A DNA stretch of 64,000 nt, taken from positions 62,001-126,000 of the forward strand of contig NZ_VTWT01000004.1 in NCBI RefSeq assembly GCF_008727925.1, given 5' to 3'. The stretch comes from Adhaeribacter soli (GTDB lineage Bacteria; Bacteroidota; Bacteroidia; Cytophagales; Hymenobacteraceae). A program made the position numbers and the translations under genes. Below, in pieces: positions 10,001 through 18,556 of the stretch. The notes beneath the pieces were generated by a model. It made no database searches. It was not told the origin of the DNA and saw only the letters and a program-made list of their open reading frames with translations. Each line of letters opens with the position of its first letter. Position 1 is the stretch's first letter.

Positions 10001-10486
10001 AAAACCGCAGCCTATAATACTGCCGTAAAACTTACCGCTTCCTGGGTGGGCTCCTATAAATGGTCTACCGGGGAAACAACCAAAAGCATTACCGTAACTG
10101 CCACCAAAGACACCACTTACCGGGTAACCGATAGTAACAATTGCCTAACCGATGTTTTTGATATCAGGGTAACTTCCTCGGGCAAGGTAGCGGCTTCCTC
10201 AAAAGGGAAAGTAGCCGGGGAAACCAAAAACCGGAAACGAAACAATTCCGATTTCCTGCGAATTTACCCAAGCAAGGTTCAAAGAGGCACTAATATAACT
10301 GTGGAAACAAACCCTGCCGAAGAAATGGCCATAAGAATAACCGATAGCAATGGTACGCTTATTCGCGCTGCTAACTTTTTTGGTACCACTACCATTGAAA
10401 CCAGCAACCTGGCAGCGGGCGTTTACTTTGTTCAGATCTATGGAAAAGATAAAGTAAAAACCCAGAAAGTAGTAGTTACTAACTAA
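7088..10486 (+). CDS. T9SS-secreted purple-acid-phosphatase-like metallophosphoesterase, three InlB-like repeats
   Basis: 1132 residues. A signal peptide ends near residue 35 (FTGVCKGQA). About 36-160 is a domain of unknown role shared with the paralog at 11172. Then come three repeats of about 72 residues (163-378), each QYxLNVxxxGSGTV..SP...FTGWSGDATG.TNPLTVTM, matching divergent InlB B-repeats. A jellyroll-like segment follows (385-550, ITTYFRKSITI, VFINGTEVYRNNLPGG-type). About 553-640 is the purple acid phosphatase N-terminal fibronectin fold (LTRGPYLQMGNQSGVTLRW). The metallophosphoesterase core has GDCG, LLLGDNAYNDG, PGNHDYGN, AFWHHPPYS and LCGHSHVYERSY, the expected di-metal ligands. 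A type A T9SS sorting domain ends the protein. It likely acts on phosphoesters outside the cell; the substrate is unknown. The TAA stop is also the target duplication of the MITE that follows. Confidence 0.9.
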   Translation: MKNIPKVSKLFFDYFKRSARFIIVCFLFTGVCKGQAGEITGLNLINANTNLPIRGLVSGDVLNLATLPTRKLNIQAVTNPSLVGSVVFNLSGQQSKTRSDDSGPHYSLQGDSNGDYSSWTPAVGSYTLKAQSFSGSNGIGTAGTAILISFTVIDQIAPQQYSMSVSVNGSGTVSQSSNQTSYTRGATVTLTATPGPGSQFTGWSGDAAGNTNPLTVTMDSDKVITATFSGLPEQYNLNVTANGSGTVAKSPNQTTYSSGTSVTLTATPNSGYKFSGWSGDVTGTTNPVTITMSSDNNITATFTPSVTQYNLNITTKGSGTVTKSPDQASYAQGTAVLLTATPNAGAAFTGWSGDATGKTNPLTVTMNSNKNLAATFAQADPGVLLPFGSVWKYHDLGTNLGTTWSTPSFNDTNWKSGPAKLGYGISDAATVVSYGSSSSARYITTYFRKSITIADINQFGSYTGSVKRDDAVRIFINGTEVYRNNLPGGTVSYSTLASSSTDGITAHNFTINRSAFVTGTNVIAVEIHQVSQTSSDLAFDLKIVGEPLKLTRGPYLQMGNQSGVTLRWRTNVPSDSKIEVGTAPGTYTLSTTNPVITTEHEVRIDGLVPNTRYYYRFGSSRDVLQNGVDNYFKTAPPATSTDKVRVAVFGDCGLDKNGSQAATLNSYLKHTGSNPAELMLLLGDNAYNDGTDSEYQSKFFNPYGSSILKNHIILPTPGNHDYGNQASRTDPYYKIFSMPTAAECGGVASGTKAFYSYDWGNIHFISLDSYGTESPGSTRLYDTLGTQVQWLKKDLAATDKKWIVAFWHHPPYSMGGHNSDTEDQMVKIRQNFIRILERGGVDLVLCGHSHVYERSYLLNNHYGNEKSFSKAIHAKSTSSARYDGTTDSCPYVTVTGAKNHGTVYVVSGSAGAADGSIASAWPHNAMPYSFNRGGMLYLEVTNNRLDGKFLRQDGVVADQFTIMQNVNKTSTKTAAYNTAVKLTASWVGSYKWSTGETTKSITVTATKDTTYRVTDSNNCLTDVFDIRVTSSGKVAASSKGKVAGETKNRKRNNSDFLRIYPSKVQRGTNITVETNPAEEMAIRITDSNGTLIRAANFFGTTTIETSNLAAGVYFVQIYGKDKVKTQKVVVTN

Positions 10487-10647
10487 GAGCATGTTTAAAT
10501 CTTATTTTTGCAAGCGAAAGTTTTCATTACCAGGTTCTGAGGGAGGCTTTTTGGAGCAGCATAGCAGCGCTATGGTGCGAGAAAAAGACGAACTCAGGTT
10601 CTGTTAATGGAAATTTGCAGCGCAAAGGATGAATTTTAAACAAGCTC
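10487..10647. mobile_element. MITE with IS5-like ends
   Basis: 161 bp, no coding capacity. The left end, GAGCATGTTTAAAT, is identical over 14 bases to the end of the intact IS5-type element at 4048. The right end is an imperfect inverse (GAGCTTGTTTAAAA when reversed). It is flanked by TAA on both sides: the left TAA (10484-10486) is the stop codon of the metallophosphoesterase gene and the right one is 10648-10650. It fits a non-autonomous element moved by the IS5 transposase at 4123. Confidence 0.75.
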
Positions 10648-11171
10648 TAAGAGCGTGGGTTAGCCGGATATCGGTACTGATTAAAATCAATTTGTTTACA
10701 GACCGTTTATCCCTTCCATAAATCCATTAACCGGAATTCGCCCATGAATTCCGGCAGCTTACGAAAGGAATAAATATAGGCTCTGTTGTTAGGGCTTTCT
10801 AAGTATGACCTTTCAAATAAGAGCATTGAACTACTATTCCGTTCAGTAACAAGCTGTCCTAACCAACCTGGCATTTTTTATTCTGGCCATAACTAATTAA
10901 GGCTAACGCGGGCTAAAAGTTAACCTCCAGCTTTATCCTCAAATAAAGGGCTGTAGTCTTTTAAAACTTGAAGTGTGACCAAGTAAAATGTAACTAATCC
11001 AAGAATTGCCGTAAAGCAGTAGTAACCGCCTCTATAAGAACCCACCCTTCCGATACATAAATGCTTAACTGAGCAATATCCAATTATGAGGTAACAGGAA
11101 GTTCCTTATGAATCAGATGTGTTTCAATAGGTTTAATATCAGATGTTTATAGTGTACTTATTGTTTAATTT
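10648..11171. other. Intergenic region and leader of second metallophosphoesterase
   Basis: No gene seen. The last 170 or so bases match in blocks the leader at 6910-7087. The first 300 bases hold only a short palindrome (CCGGAATTC...GAATTCCGG near 10731-10755). Confidence 0.5.
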
Positions 11172-14126
11172 ATGAAGAAGGTAAAAAAGAAGCCAGGGTC
11201 CTTATTTGATTTTATTCGGAAAAGCATAGCGTTTTTAATTATCAGTATTTTCTCAGCAGCAGTTTGTAACGGTCAGGCCGGAAGTGTAACAGGTTTAAAC
11301 CTTATTAACCCTACTACAAATCTGAAGATCAAAGCCCTGGTTTCAGGAGAGGTATTGAACCTAGCGGCTTTGCCTGGCCGCAAGCTTAATATTCAGGCTG
11401 TTACCAATCCTGCAACTGTGGGTAGTGTGGTTTTTAATTTAAGCGGCCAGGAAACTTTAGTAAGAACCGATAATATTGGTCCTCATTATGCATTGCAGGG
11501 CGATAAAGCCGGGGATTATTTTAGCTGGACGCCAACAGTAGGAAGTTATACTTTAAAGGTGCAATGTTTTGCAGAGCCTGATGGCAAAGGCATTGCCGGC
11601 GCGGCCGTAACCTTTACTTTTAAAGTAACAGATTTGCCAAGCACCTCGCAGTTTAACCTGAATTTAGCTTCCACCGGCAGTGGGGTAGTAACGAAAAGCC
11701 CAAACCAGGCCGCATATGCATCTGGTACTAAAGTATTACTTACAGCTTCGCCCGATCCGGGTGCTCAATTTACGGGGTGGCAAGGTGATGCTTCCGGAAC
11801 AACCAATCCGCTGACAGTTACCATGGACGGCCACAAAAACATTAGCGCCACTTTTGTTCAGCCCGAACCAGGAACGATCATCCCTTATGGCGCTATCTGG
11901 AAATATCACGATAAGGGCACAGATCAGGGATCAGCCTGGACGGGCCTTTCTTTTAATGATGGTTCATGGACCAGCGGCCGGGCAAAATTTGGCTATGGAA
12001 TTAAAGATGCGGCTACCTTGATCGGTTACGGGCCAGTTTCCAGCAATAAATATATCACCACTTATTTCAGAAAGAGCATCTCTATTACAGATAAAGACCA
12101 GTATGCTTCTTTCTCAGGATCGGTTAAAAGAGACGATGGGGTACGGATATTTATTAACGGCGTAGAGGTTTACCGGAATAATTTGCCTGGTGGCGCCATA
12201 AATTATAAGACGCTGGCTTCAGGTGCTACGGATGGAAGTACTGCCCATAATTTTACCATAAACAAGACAGCTTTTGTAAATGGCAACAATGTAATTGCAG
12301 TGGAGATTCACCAGAACGGCGCAACTTCAGCAGACATGGCCTTCGACCTGAAACTGGTAGGTAAACCAATAAAAATAACCCGTGGTCCCTACCTGCAAAT
12401 GGGAAATCAATCTGGGGTAACGGTCCGCTGGCGCACCAATGGTCCTACAGATTCCAGAATTGAAGTAGGAACCGTTTATGGCACCTATTCCCTCAGCGCC
12501 TCCAACCCAACTGTTACTACCGAACATGAGGTAAGGATTAATGGGTTGAAAACCAATACAAAATACTATTACCGGCTGGGCAGTACGAAAAACGTGTTAC
12601 AAGGCGATAAAAACAATTTTTTTAAAACCGCTCCTTCGGCAGAAACTACCGGCAAGATCCGGATCGCTGTTTTTGGGGATTGCGGAATGGATTACAAAGG
12701 TAGCCAGGCCGCAACTTTAAATTCATATTTAACCCATACCGGGCAAAACCCGGCAGAACTCATGCTTTTACTCGGCGACAATGCTTATGATGACGGAACA
12801 GATGCCGAATATCAGGCAAACTTTTTCAATCCGTATGGTTCTACTATTCTTAAAAACCACATCATTTTTCCTACCCCTGGGAATCATGATTATGGCAATC
12901 AGGCCTCCAGAACTGATCCTTACTATAAAATATTCTCAATGCCAACTGCCGGGGAATGTGGCGGCGTACCTTCCGGTACAGAAGCATTTTATTCTTATGA
13001 CTGGGGAAACATCCACTTTATCAGCCTCGATTCCTACGGTACCGAAAAGCCAGGCAATACCAGGCTTTATGATACGCTTGGCGTACAGGTTAACTGGCTT
13101 AAGAAAGATCTGGCGGCAAATAAGAAGAAATGGGTAATCGCGTTCTGGCACCATCCGCCATATTCTATGGGTACGCATAATTCAGATACCGAAGACCAAA
13201 TGTTCAAGATCAGGCAGAACTTTCTCCGGATCCTGGAGCGGGGTGGGGTCGATCTGGTTTTATGTGGCCATAGTCATTCCTATGAACGGTCTTATCTGTT
13301 GAATAAACATTATGGCTGGGAAAAATCATTTAGTAAATCAGCGCATGCCAAAAGCACTTCCAGCGGAAAATACGATGGCAGTAATAATTCATGCCCTTAC
13401 GTAACGGTAACAGGGGCAAAAAACCATGGAACTGTTTATACGATTGCCGGCTCTGCCGGAGGTGCGGATGGAAAGGTAGCTTCGGCGTGGCCCCACAATG
13501 CCATGCCGTTTTCCTTCAACCGGGGGGGCATGCTTTACCTGGAAGTAACAGATAACCGGCTGGATGCTAAGTTTTTAAACCAGGATGGCAAAATTGCTGA
13601 TCAATACACCATTATGCAGAACGTTAATAAAACCAGCACTAAAACAGTTGCCTCTAATACCCCTGTACAACTAAGCGCATCCTGGCAGGGATCGTATAAG
13701 TGGTCTACCGGGGCAACAAGTAAAAGCATAACCGTTAATGCCACCAGAGATACCACTTTTAAAGTAACTGATAGTAATAATTGCCTGACTGATGTGTTTA
13801 AAATAAAAGTAACTTCTCCCGCAAAAGTAGTTAATGTTGCAGAAGATAATTCAGTTACAAGAATTGATAACCAGTTGAAGCCTGCCAGTGAATTACCAAG
13901 GATCTTCCCGAGCCATATGCAAAAAGGTACCAGCATATCTATTGAAGCTGATCCTGCAGAGGAGATGAACATAATGATCACGAATAGTAATGGAATGCTC
14001 GTTCAGTCGGCAACAATTGTAGGTAGTACTACTATCGATACCAGTAACTTGGCAGCCGGCATTTACTTTGTTCAGGTTATAGGAAAAGATAGAACTAAGG
14101 CCCAAAAGGTTTTAATTACTAATTAA
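11172..14126 (+). CDS. T9SS-secreted metallophosphoesterase paralog, one InlB-like repeat
   Basis: 984 residues, collinear with and highly similar to the product of 7088-10486: signal peptide, shared N-terminal domain, a single InlB-like repeat (about 160-235) instead of three, the jellyroll-like segment, the purple acid phosphatase N-domain (ITRGPYLQMGNQSGVTVRW), and the core with GDCG, LLLGDNAYDDG, PGNHDYGN, AFWHHPPYS and LCGHSHSYERSY. It ends in a type A T9SS sorting domain (GIYFVQVIGKDRTKAQKVLITN). All metal-binding motifs are kept, so both copies should be active. The length difference comes almost wholly from loss or gain of two repeat units. An IS3 element begins 5 bases after the stop. 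Confidence 0.9.
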   Translation: MKKVKKKPGSLFDFIRKSIAFLIISIFSAAVCNGQAGSVTGLNLINPTTNLKIKALVSGEVLNLAALPGRKLNIQAVTNPATVGSVVFNLSGQETLVRTDNIGPHYALQGDKAGDYFSWTPTVGSYTLKVQCFAEPDGKGIAGAAVTFTFKVTDLPSTSQFNLNLASTGSGVVTKSPNQAAYASGTKVLLTASPDPGAQFTGWQGDASGTTNPLTVTMDGHKNISATFVQPEPGTIIPYGAIWKYHDKGTDQGSAWTGLSFNDGSWTSGRAKFGYGIKDAATLIGYGPVSSNKYITTYFRKSISITDKDQYASFSGSVKRDDGVRIFINGVEVYRNNLPGGAINYKTLASGATDGSTAHNFTINKTAFVNGNNVIAVEIHQNGATSADMAFDLKLVGKPIKITRGPYLQMGNQSGVTVRWRTNGPTDSRIEVGTVYGTYSLSASNPTVTTEHEVRINGLKTNTKYYYRLGSTKNVLQGDKNNFFKTAPSAETTGKIRIAVFGDCGMDYKGSQAATLNSYLTHTGQNPAELMLLLGDNAYDDGTDAEYQANFFNPYGSTILKNHIIFPTPGNHDYGNQASRTDPYYKIFSMPTAGECGGVPSGTEAFYSYDWGNIHFISLDSYGTEKPGNTRLYDTLGVQVNWLKKDLAANKKKWVIAFWHHPPYSMGTHNSDTEDQMFKIRQNFLRILERGGVDLVLCGHSHSYERSYLLNKHYGWEKSFSKSAHAKSTSSGKYDGSNNSCPYVTVTGAKNHGTVYTIAGSAGGADGKVASAWPHNAMPFSFNRGGMLYLEVTDNRLDAKFLNQDGKIADQYTIMQNVNKTSTKTVASNTPVQLSASWQGSYKWSTGATSKSITVNATRDTTFKVTDSNNCLTDVFKIKVTSPAKVVNVAEDNSVTRIDNQLKPASELPRIFPSHMQKGTSISIEADPAEEMNIMITNSNGMLVQSATIVGSTTIDTSNLAAGIYFVQVIGKDRTKAQKVLITN

Positions 14127-14206
14127 AAGTGTAAGTACCCTATAAGTATCCCTAAAATTGGGACAGTTTAAAAGTAGACAGAAATGTTTAATTTTAAACT
14201 GATAAG

Positions 14207-14534
14207 ATGAAAAAGACAAGATTCACCGAGAGCCAGATCGTAAAGGCTTTAAAGGAGCATGAAGCAGGCAGTAAGCCGTAAGGCCGAGGACATTTGCCGG
14301 GAGCTGGAGATCAGCCGGGCAGCTTTTTACAAGTGGAAGAGCCGCTATGGTGGCATGCAGGCATCGGACTTGCAGCGGCTTAAAGAGCTGGAGGAAGAAA
14401 ACCAGCGGCTTAAAAAGATGTTTACCGCCCTGAGCCTGGACCATGCTATTCTCAAGAAGGTAATCGACCCGATGTTGACGCACGTCTGCGGGTCAAAAAA
14501 GGTTGGGGCCCTGGCAGCAGAAAGCCTTAGCTGA
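14207..14534 (+). pseudogene. IS3 orfA (helix-turn-helix) with frameshift
   Basis: Starts MKKTRFTESQIVKALKEHEAG, the normal opening of an IS3 orfA, then hits a stop after GSKP. The expected continuation RKAEDICRELEISRAAFYKWKSRYGGM lies in another frame. Comparing the two, about 7 extra bases (AGTAAGC, resembling the adjacent CGTAAGGC) seem to have been inserted near 14268. The rest keeps the leucine-zipper region (LQRLKELEEENQRLKKM). The frame ends just past the slippery A6G where orfB is normally joined. Confidence 0.85.
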
Positions 14535-15387
14535 AGAGATTGTTTCAGATCATGGTCTATCGGTTTCCAGGGCCTGTAGTTTAAGCGGGCTATCGCGTTC
14601 AAAATACTATTATAAAAGCTGCCGGGATGATTCAGAAGTGATCTCAGCCCTGCAGGAGCTGGCAGCTGCGCATCCGGCTTATGGCTTTAGGAAGCTATTC
14701 TCCTGCCTGAGGAGAAAAGGTAAAGCATGGAACCACAAGCGCGTGTACCGGGTCTACAAACTGCTGAAGCTAAACAAAAAAAGAAGAGGCAAGCGCAGGC
14801 TGCCTGCCCAGGTAAAGCAGCCTTTAGAGCAACCGCAGCAGCTCAACAGCAGCTGGAGCATGGACTTTATGAGTGAATCACTGGCTTCGGGCAATAAGTT
14901 CAGGACCCTGAACGTGATCAATGACTGCAACCGGGAAGCGCTCACCATTGAAGTGTCCACGTCTATCGGAGCCAAAAGCGTGGTCCGCAGCCTGGAGCAG
15001 CTTATAGACTGGCGGGGAAAGCCCAAAACCATACGAGTGGATAACGGGCCGGAGATTACCAGCGCTGACTTTACCTTATGGTGTGAAAAGGAAAAGATCA
15101 GCATCCAATATATCCAGCCGGGCAAGCCGATGCAGAATGGCTATATAGAACGCTTCAACGGCAGTTACCGCAGAGAAATACTGGATAGCTAACTGTTCTT
15201 TGACCTTGAGGAGGTCCGGCAACTGACCAATGAGTGGATAGAGCATTACAATACCCAAAGGCCGCATGAAGCATTAAGAAACCACACGCCAAGGGAATGG
15301 CCGCTCAAAAAAGAAAGTGGAAATATGGAAAACCTGACCAGCCACGCAAGGCCACCACAACAGGTTTACCACATTCCCACTTCATAG
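14503..15387 (+). pseudogene. IS3 orfB integrase with premature stop
   Basis: Encodes an IS3/IS150-type integrase with a DDE rve domain: HPAYGFRKLF region, SWSMDFMSE (first Asp), RVDNGPEIT (second Asp), QNGYIERFNGSYRRE (Glu). A TAA at 15190-15192 interrupts the frame after ILDS. The same frame continues as LFFDLEEVRQLTNEWIEHYN, then QRPHEAL, to the natural stop at 15387, so one base change (probably TAC or TAT to TAA) truncates the last 65 residues. With the orfA lesion this makes the element non-autonomous. Confidence 0.88.
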
Positions 15388-15454
15388 TAGTGGTAGTAGA
15401 TGATTTTTAAAAAAGTCTACTTTTATAATTGCTCTAAAAAGGGGTACTTACACC

Positions 15455-15628
15455 CGCATTACTTGTTTAGCGAGGCTTCATGATTATGCTTGTCCGGATG
15501 CTGATTATGCTGCCTTAGCTATCGTCTGGTTCCAAGATGATTTTGCTTTTCCGATTGTAGCTGAAGTGCTGGAGCAAATGAAACAGATCCCTTTCAGGAA
15601 TTTAGCTCAGGAGTTTGACTTCTTTTAA
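15455..15628 (+). pseudogene. C-terminal gene fragment of unknown family
   Basis: Directly after the IS3 right end, an open frame without start codon reads RITCLARLHDYACPDADY, continues AALAIVWFQDDFAFPIVAE, and ends NLAQEFDFF at a TAA. The composition is protein-like (Trp, aromatic and acidic residues, no low complexity), so it is probably the tail of a gene whose front was lost. I do not recognise the family. Confidence 0.4.
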
Positions 15629-15710
15629 GGGGAAGGTATGAGTTACTAAAGAGTTGTAGGGCAATTACAACGAAGAGTTCGTACGCAAATGTGTACGCAG
15701 GATAAATAAA

Positions 15711-15740
15711 AAAGGCCTTTACAGTGAAATAAAGGCCTTT
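15711..15740 (-). terminator. Terminator after tRNA-Glu
   Basis: AAAGGCCTTT occurs at 15711 and 15731, each self-complementary and complementary to the other, forming a 10-bp stem with a 10-base loop. T runs lie on the minus-strand side. It sits 5 bases beyond the tRNA 3' end. Confidence 0.7.
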
Positions 15741-15744
15741 TTAG

Positions 15745-15816
15745 TAGTCCATAGGGGAATCGAACCCCTGTTACCAGAATGAAAATCTGGTGTCCTAACC
15801 CCTAGACGAATGGACC
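15745..15816 (-). tRNA. tRNA-Glu (TTC)
   Basis: On the minus strand, 72 bases starting GGTCCATTCGTCTAGGGGTT. The acceptor stem GGTCCAT pairs with ATGGACT (one G-T). The D-loop is normal, the anticodon stem CCAGA/TCTGG encloses TTTTCAT with anticodon TTC, and the T arm is AGGGG-TTCGATT-CCCCT. CCA is not encoded. It has its own promoter at 15856-15885 and a terminator at 15711-15740, so it is a single-gene unit. Confidence 0.96.
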
Positions 15817-15855
15817 ATCTTAGGAAAACAAACGTCCTTGTCTGTTTTGGTGGTG

Positions 15856-15885
15856 CAAATATAGCGGGCTGTTTTTTCGAAGCAA
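15856..15885 (-). promoter_or_regulatory. Promoter of tRNA-Glu
   Basis: On the minus strand TTG (15885-15883), 19 bases, then TATATTTG (15863-15856), an exact match to the Bacteroidota sigma-ABfr consensus TTG-N19-TAnnTTTG. It lies about 40 bases upstream of the tRNA 5' end. Confidence 0.75.
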
Positions 15886-15949
15886 AATATTTTTTCAATT
15901 TTTTTAACGCTTCCCCTTAACAACTTCATTCTGAGAAAGAAAAAATTAA

Positions 15950-15981
15950 TTGGTTTTTACCAAAACAGAACTGTAACTTCG
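15950..15981 (+). promoter_or_regulatory. Promoter of the GAPDH gene
   Basis: TTG at 15950-15952, 21 bases, then TAACTTCG at 15974-15981, one base from the Bacteroidota -7 consensus TAnnTTTG. It leaves a leader of about 30 bases before the ATG at 16019. Confidence 0.55.
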
Positions 15982-16012
15982 CGGCGTCATTCATTCACAG
16001 ACTTATATATAA

Positions 16013-17014
<1,002 letters not shown>

Positions 17015-17042
17015 TTAAACGCTACGTTTTAGCATAAAAAAG

Positions 17043-17070
17043 AAAGGCTTGCTTCGGCAGGCCTTTTTTT
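17043..17070 (+). terminator. Terminator of gap
   Basis: AAAGGCTTGC-TTCG-GCAGGCCTTT (17043-17066) forms a stem of about 10 bp capped by a stable TTCG tetraloop and followed by T residues. Confidence 0.85.
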
Positions 17071-17120
17071 GTTTTACGTTTGCAGATAGGTAAGCATCTC
17101 ATTCCGGTTACTTTCCTTTA

Positions 17121-17223
17121 CCCACCCCTAACCCCTCCGAGGAGGGGAATTCGATCAAAAAATATATTCGAGTAATTATTGCGTTATCCGATAATTCCCC
17201 TGCTCGGAGGGGCCAGGGGTGGG
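17121..17223. repeat. Nested palindromic intergenic element
   Basis: Two 31-base arms (17121-17151 and 17193-17223) are inverted copies of each other with three mismatches. Each arm alone contains a CCCCTCC...GGAGGGG hairpin. The 41-base spacer contains TTATCCGATAATT, also present in the similar element at 49997-50096. Related arms recur at 26206, 39541, 39640, 39790, 43411, 43482, 43603 and 49546. It is a dispersed, probably mobilised, non-coding repeat. No gene is supported in 17071-17475. Confidence 0.8.
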
Positions 17224-17398
17224 TTCGTTTTTTGACCTCTTTGGTTGTCCGTTTGAAGAAAGGGCAAACGAAGTAGTCTAAAATAAACTCATTCCCTCTT
17301 AAATAATATGAACCAGGTTTTCTGCCAGGCATCCCTCTACGAAGACTTTCACGTAACAGCAACAGCAAGATGCCCTGCAAAAAGTGATACCTGTCACT

Positions 17399-17427
17399 TT
17401 GTTTATATGAAAATTGGCCTATATTTG
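17399..17427 (+). promoter_or_regulatory. Promoter of universal stress protein gene
   Basis: TTG at 17399-17401, 18 bases, then TATATTTG at 17420-17427, matching the Bacteroidota consensus, about 48 bases before the ATG at 17476. Confidence 0.65.
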
Positions 17428-17475
17428 CTTTCTGACTTGTAGCAAACAAACTCCCGATATATAATTCATCATCCT

Positions 17476-18321
17476 ATGAAAAAGATTTTAGTACCTACCG
17501 ATTTTTCCGCCGAAGCGCAGCACGCTTTTGATATTGCTACCCAACTGGCCCACCTTTCCGGCGCCGAACTAAAATTGCTGAACGTAATTGAAATGAACGG
17601 CACGCCGAACTTTGCCGCTACCGGCGACTATATGGGTTCCGGCGGGGTAGAACAACTGTACATGGTAAAGCTGCTGGAATCTACCCGCGACCAGATGCGC
17701 CGCATGATGAATTCTAACCAGTTTTCGGATGTGCGCATTCTAGATGAGGTAGATGTGGACGATATCTTCCACAATATCCGGAAAAAGATCACCCAGGAAA
17801 GTATTGACCTGGTGGTGATGGGTACCAAAGGCGCCGACGGCCTGAACGAAATGCTGATCGGTTCGAATACCGAGAAAGTGGTTCGCCAGGCGCATTGCCC
17901 GGTACTTACCGTGAAAGCTAACAGCGGCCCGTTCGACGTAAGAACCATTGTGTTCCCTTCTAATTTCCGCGAAGATTCACCGTACCCGGTAGATGTGCTG
18001 AAATACTTCCAGAAACTGTTCAATGCGCACGTGCACCTGGTGTACATTAACACGCCAACTACGTTCGGTACTTCCCGCGAAAGCAAAGCCCGTATGGAAG
18101 ATTTCGTGCGTCGCTACAACCTGGAAAATTACACGCTCAACATTCACAACGATTCGGTAGAGGAAGACGGTATCCTGTCGTTTGCCGACGAAGTAAATGC
18201 TGACCTGATCATTATGGCTACGCACGGCCGGACCGGTTTCTCGCACCTGTTAAGCGGCAGCATTGCCGAAGACATGGTAAACCACGCCCAGCGTCCGATC
18301 CTGACCTGCCACATGAAATAA
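17476..18321 (+). CDS. Tandem-domain universal stress protein (UspA family)
   Basis: 281 residues with two Usp folds (about 1-145 and 155-281), each beginning with a hydrophobic strand (KKILVPTDFS; VRTIVFPSNF). The first domain has the nucleotide-binding motif G-x2-G-x9-G-S (GTKGADGLNEMLIGS). The second has ATHGRTGFSHLLSGS, where Ala replaces the first Gly. It is a cytosolic stress-response protein, probably ATP-binding through the first domain; the exact partner is unknown. It is monocistronic with a consensus promoter at 17399. Confidence 0.9.
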   Translation: MKKILVPTDFSAEAQHAFDIATQLAHLSGAELKLLNVIEMNGTPNFAATGDYMGSGGVEQLYMVKLLESTRDQMRRMMNSNQFSDVRILDEVDVDDIFHNIRKKITQESIDLVVMGTKGADGLNEMLIGSNTEKVVRQAHCPVLTVKANSGPFDVRTIVFPSNFREDSPYPVDVLKYFQKLFNAHVHLVYINTPTTFGTSRESKARMEDFVRRYNLENYTLNIHNDSVEEDGILSFADEVNADLIIMATHGRTGFSHLLSGSIAEDMVNHAQRPILTCHMK

Positions 18322-18386
18322 TTTGAAAATTTGAAGATTTGAAAATGCGGAAATGAGGAAATGATTTTCACAGGGAAGTAACGAAG

Positions 18387-18430
18387 ATCCCCGTTGGTGA
18401 AGTACAGGCTTTACCGCTGGGGATTTTTGT
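18387..18430 (+). terminator. Possible terminator after usp
   Basis: ATCCCC at 18387 pairs with GGGGAT at 18419, followed by TTTTTG. The loop is long (26 bases), so the call is moderate. Just upstream, 18322-18365 is a low-complexity stretch of TTTGAAAAT-like units. Confidence 0.45.
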
Positions 18431-18556
18431 TTTTAGCAGTTTTTCAGGCCCAAAAGGTAGCGTTTTCCGGAAGGTTGGCAAGATTTAGCAGGCAAGCATC
18501 GGCAATTCAAAGCAAAAACGTGTAAATTCGGCAACTGAAACCTGAAAGCTGTTCCA

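Larger units (their letters stand above)
14131..15452 (+). mobile_element. IS3-family element, decayed
   Basis: About 1.32 kb. It starts TGTAAGTACCC (14131) and ends with the inverse (15442-15452). Both ends also carry an AAAAGTAGAC motif 30-40 bases inside. It contains orfA and orfB in the IS3 arrangement with a slippery AAAAAAG at 14495. No target duplication is visible (AAG on the left, CCC on the right). Both genes carry inactivating changes. Confidence 0.85.

Noticed and set aside
17108-17449. 113-codon open frame on the minus strand between gap and usp
   Set aside because: It runs through the palindromic repeat and the usp promoter and has no protein-like features.
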